A stretch of 13,174 nt of DNA from Bacteroidia bacterium (lineage in GTDB: Bacteria; Bacteroidota; Bacteroidia; JAESSM01; NORP286): the NCBI GenBank assembly GCA_016764115.1, contig JAESSM010000082.1, forward strand, positions 1 to 13,174, written 5' to 3'. Position numbers and translations under genes: made by a program. The notes beneath the pieces were generated by a model that ran no database searches, was not told the DNA's origin, and was given only the letters and a program-made list of their open reading frames with translations. Shown here piece by piece: positions 7,527 through 13,174 of this stretch; positions within the stretch are counted from its first letter, which is position 1, and the number at the start of each line of letters is the position of its first letter.

Positions 7527-7670
7527 CCTTTAAATATTGTCAGCTAAGTAGGCCCTAGTCCAAAGTTCGAATGCTTATGCAAATATTAAAACACAAATAA
7601 CAAGCACTAAATTTTAAATAATTTACAATGTTCAAAAATTCAATTCCATAAACAGTTTTTGGAAAATTTG

Positions 7671-7708
7671 GTAATTGACTTTTGAAAATTACTTTTTTTT
7701 TGTAATTT
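7671..7708 (+). terminator. Alternating hairpin arms with a T9 run (terminator- or attenuator-like)
   Basis: Three arms are present: GTAATT (7671-7676), AATTAC (7687-7692) and GTAATT (7702-7707). Arms 1 and 2 form a 6-bp stem immediately followed by nine T (7693-7701), the layout of an intrinsic terminator. Arms 2 and 3 form an alternative 7-bp stem (AAATTAC/GTAATTT) with the T9 as loop. The stems are A/T-rich and short, and the site is about 150 bp after the preceding stop codon, so a terminator for the PLP-enzyme transcript is plausible but weak. Confidence 0.35.
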
Positions 7709-7710
7709 AT

Positions 7711-7741
7711 TTTTTGGTGCTTCATTTAACATAAATCTTTG
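7711..7741 (+). promoter_or_regulatory. Possible Bacteroidota promoter for the BtuF-like gene
   Basis: AATCTTTG at 7734-7741 differs from the -7 consensus TAnnTTTG by one base. A TTTT at 7711-7714 lies 19 nt upstream (consensus TTTG), and an exact TTTG at 7713-7716 lies 17 nt upstream. The leader to the ATG at 7766 would be about 15-20 nt. The region is T-rich, so a chance match is quite possible. Confidence 0.3.
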
Positions 7742-7765
7742 ACTTTAGACAGGCACCTAATCATT

Positions 7766-8557
7766 ATGATTAAGCACATAGATCAGTTAGGCAGGGCTAT
7801 AGAATTAAATGATATTCCAAACAGAATTATTTCTTTAGTTCCGTCACAAACCGAATTACTTCATTATTTGGGTTTAGAGGAGGAAGTGGTTGGTATTACC
7901 AAATTCTGTGTCCATCCGGAGGAATGGCATAACTCTAAAAAGAGGGTAGGAGGGACAAAGGATATTCATTATGATTGGGTGCAGGAGTTATTACCAGATC
8001 TGATAATCGGTAATAAGGAAGAAAACGAAGAGTATCAAGTAAATGAATTGATGCAAAGTTATCCAGTATGGATAAGTGACATTAACTCTTTGGAAGATGC
8101 CTTGGAAATGATATTGGCGCTAGGAGAGATTACAGGAACAATTGATAAAGCCATGGAGCTAGCTAAGGCTATTCAGGATAAGTTTGATAATTTTCAAAAA
8201 CCTGAAACTCAGGTAAATGTTGCTTATTTTATTTGGCAAAATCCATATATGGTTGTACGGGAAAATACTTTTGTAAATGATATGTTGAATCGTTGCGGTT
8301 TTGTAAATGTTTTTCAGGATAAAGGAAGATACCCAACTGTCACGGATGAAGAAATTGCAGATGCTCAACCTGACTTGATTCTATTATCATCTGAACCATT
8401 TCCATTTAAAGAAAAACATGTTACTGAAATTTGGGTAAACTGCCCAACGGCTAAGACTTTGCTTGTGGACGGAGAAATGTTTTCCTGGTACGGAAGCAGG
8501 TTGCTAAGATCAGTTGATTATTTCCAGAAAATTTTAGGTGAATTGGACTATGCCTGA
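7766..8557 (+). CDS. BtuF/TroA-like helical-backbone metal or cobalamin receptor lacking a signal peptide
   Basis: This 263-aa protein resembles the class III substrate-binding proteins of cobalamin and iron-siderophore ABC transporters. The N-lobe contains RIISLVPSQTELL (20-32), VGGTKD (61-66) and LPDLIIGNKEEN (76-87). A long backbone helix spans about 105-145. The C-lobe has YPTVTDEEIADAQPDLILLS (189-208) and FSWYGSR (239-245). I chose the ATG at 7766 because family members start near DQLGR; the TTG at 7739 would add nine unrelated residues. Neither start gives a signal peptide or lipobox, and no permease or ATPase gene is nearby. It may therefore act in the cytoplasm, or be a receptor exported by another route. 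Its ligand is unknown. It overlaps the opposite-strand DUF3467 gene by 10 bp at the 3' ends. Confidence 0.85.
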   Translation: MIKHIDQLGRAIELNDIPNRIISLVPSQTELLHYLGLEEEVVGITKFCVHPEEWHNSKKRVGGTKDIHYDWVQELLPDLIIGNKEENEEYQVNELMQSYPVWISDINSLEDALEMILALGEITGTIDKAMELAKAIQDKFDNFQKPETQVNVAYFIWQNPYMVVRENTFVNDMLNRCGFVNVFQDKGRYPTVTDEEIADAQPDLILLSSEPFPFKEKHVTEIWVNCPTAKTLLVDGEMFSWYGSRLLRSVDYFQKILGELDYA

Positions 8558-8886
8558 GCGGTTGGCCCGCCAAAATTCATTGGAATTCCTTGAGGGGCTT
8601 CAGTTTCCTCAATTTTACCATGCAAAGACTCGAACTTACTAAGGTTATCTCCCAGAGCTTTCATTAATCTCTTGGCATGTTGTGGGGTAAGTAAAACTCT
8701 TGTTTTTACTTTTGCTTTGGGAACACCAGGCATTACTCTGATGAAGTCAATAACAAACTCAGCATTAGAATGTGTTATAATTGCTAAATTGGAATAAATA
8801 CCATCTGCAATTTCTTCCGAAAGTTCGATATTCAATTGATTACCGTCTTGTTGCTGTTCTTCCGATTTGTTATTTTCTTCAGCCAT
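8548..8886 (-). CDS. DUF3467 family protein of unknown function, downstream of rpoC
   Basis: This small soluble 112-aa protein matches the DUF3467 family, which in Bacteroidota typically sits directly after rpoC; no molecular function is known to me. Residues 1-16 are a polar, probably disordered N-terminus rich in Glu, Gln and Asn. The conserved core follows: QLNIELSEEIADGIYSNLA (17-35), SNAEFVIDFIRVMPG (40-54), AKVKTRVLLTPQHAKRLMKAL (58-78) and a helical end. The tail from about 95 is Pro/Gly-rich. No membrane segment or signal peptide is seen. The start at 8886 lies 86 bp after the rpoC stop, with a hairpin between. This position suggests co-transcription with the RNA polymerase genes through partial termination, or an own promoter. 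The 3' end overlaps the BtuF-like gene by 10 bp in convergent orientation. Confidence 0.88.
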   Translation of the reverse strand: MAEENNKSEEQQQDGNQLNIELSEEIADGIYSNLAIITHSNAEFVIDFIRVMPGVPKAKVKTRVLLTPQHAKRLMKALGDNLSKFESLHGKIEETEAPQGIPMNFGGPTAQA

Positions 8887-8905
8887 AATTTTGATATTGG
8901 GTTTT

Positions 8906-8950
8906 AAAAATGAATAGCCGAAAAGTTAATTTAAACTATTCAGCTATTCA
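8906..8950 (-). terminator. Hairpin plus T5 between rpoC and the DUF3467 gene
   Basis: On the minus strand, TGAATAGC (complement of 8943-8950) pairs perfectly with GCTATTCA (complement of 8911-8918) and is followed at once by TTTTT (8906-8910). The loop is 24 nt and includes a second partial copy of the left arm (TGAATAG) that could pair instead, using 7 bp with a shorter loop. This has the form of an intrinsic terminator, probably partial given the modest GC content, placed 20 nt before the DUF3467 start codon. Confidence 0.5.
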
Positions 8951-8972
8951 CCTAAATTACTTTTAACTATTA

Positions 8973-11900
8973 TTAGTTCTCCTTTAATTCTGCTTCTTTG
9001 CTCTTCTTTGTTCTTGTCTTAGTTGGCGCTCCGTTGGGATCAATATTATCCTTAATATCCTCTTTCTTAGCAGAAATTAAAGCTTCATATTCATCTTTAG
9101 AACCTACAATAAGTTTTTCATACTCTTTTAAGCCTGTACCTGCAGGAATTAAATGTCCAACAATTACATTTTCTTTCAAGCCCATAAGTTTGTCACTTTT
9201 TGCATTGACAGCAGCTTCATTAAGAACTTTTGTAGTTTCCTGGAATGATGCAGCGGAAATCCAGCTTCTTGTTCCGAGTGATGATCTAGTAATACCCTGA
9301 AGTAAAGGACTGGATGTCGAAGAAATTGCATCTCTAACTTCTATTAATTTCAAGTCTTTACGCTTAAGTTGAGAGTTCTCATCTCTTAGCTTACGTATTT
9401 CAAGTATTTGTCCTGCTTTTACGTTAGCACAATCACCAGCATCAACAACAACCATTTTTCCAAATATCCTGTCATTTTCTTCAAAGAATCTAAATCTATC
9501 AACTGCTTGTTTTTCAAGAAATACAGTATCTCCTGGATCCTCTATAGTTACTTTCTGCATCATTTGCCTTACAATAACCTCAATGTGCTTATCGTTTAAC
9601 TTAACTCCTTGAAGTCTGTATACTTCCTGGATCTCATTTACAAGATATTCTTGAACCATAGTTGGGCCTTTAATAGCCAAAATATCTGCAGGAGTAATAG
9701 GCCCATCTGATAATGGAGTTCCTGATTTTACGTAATCATTATCTTGAACAAGGATGTGCTTAGAAAGTGCTACTAAATATTTCTTCACTTCACCATCTTT
9801 TGATTCAATGATAATCTCTCTGTTACCACGTTTAATTCCACCATAAGAAACAACACCGTCAATCTCTGAAATAACAGCAGGGTTGGATGGGTTTCTTGCT
9901 TCAAAAAGCTCTGTAACTCTTGGAAGACCACCGGTGATATCTCTAGTTTTACCAATAGCACGTGGAATCTTTACAATAACTTGTCCTGTTTGAACTTCAT
10001 CTCCAATATTAACACTTATGTGAGCTCCTACAGGAATATTGTAACTCTTTAGTTCCTTATCTTTTGCTTTTTTATCCAAGATATGAATTACAGGGTTTTT
10101 GGTTTTATCTCTTGTCTCGATAATTACCTTTTCCTTATGACCTGTTTGCTCATCAGTTTCCTCTCTAAACGTTACTCCTTCTTCGATGAACTCAAAATCA
10201 ATTTTACCACCGAATTCAGATATAATTACCGCGTTATATGGATCCCAAGAGCAGATAGTATCTCCTGCTTTAACCTTACCTTTATTTTTTACCTGGAGAT
10301 GTGCTCCATAAGGGATGTTATATGTAATAAGGCCTTTCTTGCTTCCTGCTTCTTCAAGAATTCTAACTTCTCCTGATCTACTTAAAACAACATCACTAGT
10401 TTCTTCTTCACCTTTATACTTAACAGTTCTTACTTCATCAAATTCAAGTACACCGCCAAACTTTGCTGTGATCTGTGATTCTGCAGCAATATTCGATGCA
10501 GTACCACCAACGTGGAACGTTCTAAGTGTAAGTTGCGTTCCCGGTTCACCAATAGACTGAGCTGCAATTACACCAACTGCTTCACCTTTTTGAACCATTC
10601 TACCAGTTGCAAGATTTCTACCGTAGCATTTTGAGCAAATTCCTCTTTTTGCTTCACAAGTTAAAGGCGATCTAACCTCAACGGTTGAAATTGCTGTACT
10701 TGTAATCACGTTGGCCAACTCTTCATCTATCTGTGTTCCTGAATTACAAATTTGATCATTGGTCATTGGATCATAAATATCATGAACACATGTTCTACCT
10801 AGAATTCTGTCATATAAGGGTTCAATAATATCTTCGTTGTCTTTCAATGCAGAAATTACTAAACCTCTTAAGGTTCCACAATCCTCAATTTTAACTACAA
10901 CGTCTTGTGCAACATCAACAAGTCTTCTGGTTAGGTAACCCGCATCTGCAGTTTTAAGCGCTGTATCCGCAAGACCCTTACGTGCACCGTGAGTAGAAAT
11001 AAAGTACTCAAGGACAGAAAGACCTTCCTTAAAGTTAGATTGAATTGGATTTTCGATAATCTCTCCAGCGCTACCAGATTTTTGTGGTTTTGCCATCAAG
11101 CCTCTCATACCACTTAATTGTCTGATCTGTTCTCTTGATCCCCTTGCACCTGAATCAAGCATCATATAAACACTATTAAAACCATCCTTGTCTTCAGTAA
11201 GTTCCTTCATCAGGTTGTCAGTGATCTTTGTTGAAGAACGAGTCCAAATGTCAATGATCTGATTATATCTTTCATTGTTGGTGATCAATCCCATATTGTA
11301 ATTTGCCAGAACTTCATCAACTTCCTCCTCTGCTTGTTCAATAAGTTTAGACTTAGAATCCGGGATTATTATATCTGAAAGGTTAAATGACAGACCTCCT
11401 TTGAATGAATAATAGAACCCCAGACCTTTAATATCGTCAAGGAATTGAGCAGCTCTAGCAATACCAGTTATTTTAACGATCTTACCAATTATATCTCTTA
11501 AAGATCTTTGTGTAAGAACCTCATTTATGTATCCCATCTCCTCAGGGACCTTTTGGTTGAATACTACACGTCCAACGGTAGTTTCTATTAACTGATTTTC
11601 AATTTCTCCTTCTTCATTTAAAACATTAACGCGAACCTTGATTATTGCATGAAGAACAACCTTCTGTTCGTTGAAGGCAATTGTTACTTCTTCTGGAGAG
11701 TAAAAAATAATACCTTCTCCCTTAATAGGTTCTTTTTTTGTACCTACCTTGCTCTTGGTCATATAGTAAAGGCCAAGAACCATGTCTTGTGATGGTACAG
11801 TTACAGGAGCACCATTAGCTGGGTTCAAAATGTTATTTGAAGCAAGCATCAACATTTGGGCTTCAGCTACAGCAGCATTTCCAAGTGGAACATGCACTGC

Positions 11901-13174
11901 CATTTGGTCACCATCAAAGTCAGCGTTAAATGCTGTACAAACTAATGGATGAAGTTGAATTGCTTTACCTTCAATAAGTTTTGGCTGAAAAGCCTGGATA
12001 CCTAAACGGTGTAGAGTAGGAGCACGGTTCAGAAGAAGAGGATGTCCCTTCAATACATTCTCAAGTATATCCCAAATAATGGGATCTTTTCTGTCAACTA
12101 TTTTCTTAGCTGATTTAACAGTCTTTACGATACCTCTTTCAATGATCTTCCTAATAACAAATGGCTTGAATAACTCTGCAGCCATGTCTTTAGGAATTCC
12201 ACATTCATGAAGTTTAAGCTCAGGGCCTACAACAATCACAGACCTTCCTGAATAATCAACTCTTTTACCAAGTAGGTTTTGACGAAAACGTCCTTGTTTT
12301 CCTTTAAGAACATCACTTAATGATTTTAATGCTCTATTACCTTCTGATTTTACTGCACTTGATTTCTTAGAGTTGTCAAATAATGAATCAACAGCTTCTT
12401 GAAGCATCCTTTTTTCATTTCTAAGAATAACTTCAGGAGCTTTGATCTCTAATAATCTCTTTAACCTGTTATTTCTAATAATAACTCTTCTATAAAGGTC
12501 ATTTAGGTCAGATGTAGCAAATCTTCCTCCATCAAGAGGAACTAATGGCCTTAATTCTGGTGGAATAACCGGTACTAGTTTAACGATCATCCATTCAGGC
12601 TTGTTTTCTAATCGTGTATTAGCTTCTCTAAATGCTTCAACGACACTAAGTCTCTTCAAAGCATCATGCTTTCTTTGCTGAGAAGTTTCAGTGGCTGCAG
12701 CATGTCTTAAATCATATGAGATTTGATCCAAGTTTAGTCTGCCCAATAACATTTCCAATGCCTCGGCTCCCATTTTAGCGATGAACTTGTTTGGATCATC
12801 GTTATCAAGGAGTTGATTTTCTTTTGGCAAAGTTTCAAGAATATCCAGGTATTCTTCTTCTGTAAGAAAATCCATATACTGAATGCCATCTGGTTCCTTA
12901 ATACCAGCTTGAATAACTACATATCTTTCATAATAAATTATAAGATCCAGTTTTTTAGCTGGTAATCCCATTAAATAGCCGATCTTATTAGGTTGTGACT
13001 TGAAATACCAAATGTGAGCAACAGGAACAACCAAATTGATATGTCCTGTTCTTTCCCTTCTAACTTTCTTTTCAGTTACTTCTACACCACATCTATCACA
13101 GATAATCCCTTTATACCTGATTCTTTTATATTTTCCACAGTGACATTCCCAATCCTTAATAGGACCAAAAATCC
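8973..13174 (-). CDS. rpoC: RNA polymerase beta' subunit, N-terminus cut by window edge
   Basis: This is the largest catalytic subunit of bacterial RNA polymerase. The frame is open to the right edge, giving about 1,399 visible residues; by comparison with relatives roughly 55 N-terminal residues are missing. The TTG at 13034 is internal, since clear RpoC sequence continues upstream. Zinc site 1 is visible as CHCG (13135-13146) and CDRCG (13086-13100). The active-site NADFDGD that binds catalytic Mg2+ is at 11907-11927. The bridge-helix region includes [20 protein letters not shown] (about 10935-10995). Zinc site 2 has EDCGTLRG and [13 protein letters not shown] (about 10618-10660). The trigger loop has [13 protein letters not shown] (about 10500-10540). 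The C-terminal part includes a long insertion-bearing sandwich-barrel region with two YNIP(Y/V)GAH repeats, then a Lys-rich tail. rpoB should lie beyond the right edge. Confidence 0.98.
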   Translation of the reverse strand, partial: IFGPIKDWECHCGKYKRIRYKGIICDRCGVEVTEKKVRRERTGHINLVVPVAHIWYFKSQPNKIGYLMGLPAKKLDLIIYYERYVVIQAGIKEPDGIQYMDFLTEEEYLDILETLPKENQLLDNDDPNKFIAKMGAEALEMLLGRLNLDQISYDLRHAAATETSQQRKHDALKRLSVVEAFREANTRLENKPEWMIVKLVPVIPPELRPLVPLDGGRFATSDLNDLYRRVIIRNNRLKRLLEIKAPEVILRNEKRMLQEAVDSLFDNSKKSSAVKSEGNRALKSLSDVLKGKQGRFRQNLLGKRVDYSGRSVIVVGPELKLHECGIPKDMAAELFKPFVIRKIIERGIVKTVKSAKKIVDRKDPIIWDILENVLKGHPLLLNRAPTLHRLGIQAFQPKLIEGKAIQLHPLVCTAFNADFDGDQMAVHVPLGNAAVAEAQMLMLASNNILNPANGAPVTVPSQDMVLGLYYMTKSKVGTKKEPIKGEGIIFYSPEEVTIAFNEQKVVLHAIIKVRVNVLNEEGEIENQLIETTVGRVVFNQKVPEEMGYINEVLTQRSLRDIIGKIVKITGIARAAQFLDDIKGLGFYYSFKGGLSFNLSDIIIPDSKSKLIEQAEEEVDEVLANYNMGLITNNERYNQIIDIWTRSSTKITDNLMKELTEDKDGFNSVYMMLDSGARGSREQIRQLSGMRGLMAKPQKSGSAGEIIENPIQSNFKEGLSVLEYFISTHGARKGLADTALKTADAGYLTRRLVDVAQDVVVKIEDCGTLRGLVISALKDNEDIIEPLYDRILGRTCVHDIYDPMTNDQICNSGTQIDEELANVITSTAISTVEVRSPLTCEAKRGICSKCYGRNLATGRMVQKGEAVGVIAAQSIGEPGTQLTLRTFHVGGTASNIAAESQITAKFGGVLEFDEVRTVKYKGEEETSDVVLSRSGEVRILEEAGSKKGLITYNIPYGAHLQVKNKGKVKAGDTICSWDPYNAVIISEFGGKIDFEFIEEGVTFREETDEQTGHKEKVIIETRDKTKNPVIHILDKKAKDKELKSYNIPVGAHISVNIGDEVQTGQVIVKIPRAIGKTRDITGGLPRVTELFEARNPSNPAVISEIDGVVSYGGIKRGNREIIIESKDGEVKKYLVALSKHILVQDNDYVKSGTPLSDGPITPADILAIKGPTMVQEYLVNEIQEVYRLQGVKLNDKHIEVIVRQMMQKVTIEDPGDTVFLEKQAVDRFRFFEENDRIFGKMVVVDAGDCANVKAGQILEIRKLRDENSQLKRKDLKLIEVRDAISSTSSPLLQGITRSSLGTRSWISAASFQETTKVLNEAAVNAKSDKLMGLKENVIVGHLIPAGTGLKEYEKLIVGSKDEYEALISAKKEDIKDNIDPNGAPTKTRTKKSKEAELKEN

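Larger units (their letters stand above)
7527..7765. other. AT-rich gene-free gap
   Basis: This 239-bp stretch separates two co-directional genes. I see no ORF with recognisable coding content, no tRNA and no riboswitch core. Its recognisable contents are the hairpin set at 7671-7708 and a weak promoter candidate at 7711-7741, listed separately. The first 140 bp show nothing I can name. Confidence 0.6.

Noticed and set aside
7553-7580. GTTCGAATGC resembling a tRNA T-loop at the start of the 7527-7765 gap
   Set aside because: The flanking 5-base stems do not pair, and there is no acceptor stem, anticodon arm or CCA end nearby, so it is a chance match.
7739-7765. TTG-initiated nine-residue extension of the BtuF-like protein
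   Set aside because: The extra residues are unlike the family and run through the likely promoter/leader; the ATG at 7766 gives the expected N-terminus.
13032-13034. TTG at 13034 as the start of rpoC
   Set aside because: The frame continues upstream with the N-terminal zinc site (CHCG, CDRCG) of RpoC, so the true start lies beyond the window.

Overview
The window reads as chromosomal DNA of an AT-rich (roughly 35-40% GC by eye) environmental member of the Bacteroidota. The evidence is a Bacteroidota-type RpoC followed directly by a DUF3467 gene, a TAnnTTTG-type promoter close to a start codon, no clear Shine-Dalgarno sequences, and protein sequences typical of the phylum. Class or genus cannot be fixed from the sequence alone.

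Layout, left to right. (1) A cyanophycin synthetase gene (cphA, + strand) enters from the left edge without its first codons and ends at 2581. It implies storage of nitrogen as an Asp/Arg polymer. (2) A minus-strand block covers 2629-6057. In transcription order it holds an FkbM-type methyltransferase, a GT4-like glycosyltransferase, a small GIY-YIG nuclease, a long imperfect inverted repeat, and a THUMP-domain rRNA methyltransferase related to the RlmL half of RlmKL. The first three genes are joined by two identical TAATG stop/start overlaps. (3) Divergent from this block, a + strand PLP enzyme of the cystathionine beta-synthase type with a C-terminal CBS-domain pair (6165-7526) starts a few bases after a good Bacteroidota promoter. 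(4) A gene-free AT-rich gap (7527-7765) contains a set of mutually exclusive hairpins. It is followed by a BtuF/TroA-like metal- or cobalamin-binding protein that has no signal peptide (7766-8557). (5) On the minus strand, rpoC (open at the right edge, ending at 8973) is followed by the DUF3467 gene (8548-8886). A hairpin plus T-run lies between them, and the DUF3467 gene overlaps the BtuF-like gene tail to tail by 10 bp.

Most genes are ordinary housekeeping or surface-polysaccharide functions, and no defence island, CRISPR array, RNA gene or complete transposon was found. The most intriguing structure is the pairing of a small GIY-YIG nuclease with a roughly 100-bp imperfect palindrome of the 'GTCATTGCGAGG...GAAGCAATCTCC' type directly downstream of it. 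This could be a repeat/nuclease mobile pair, analogous to REP/RAYT, but the single copy here cannot prove it. Smaller points are the way this repeat supplies an artificial upstream start codon to the next gene, and an 8-bp tandem repeat that forms that gene's last codons.
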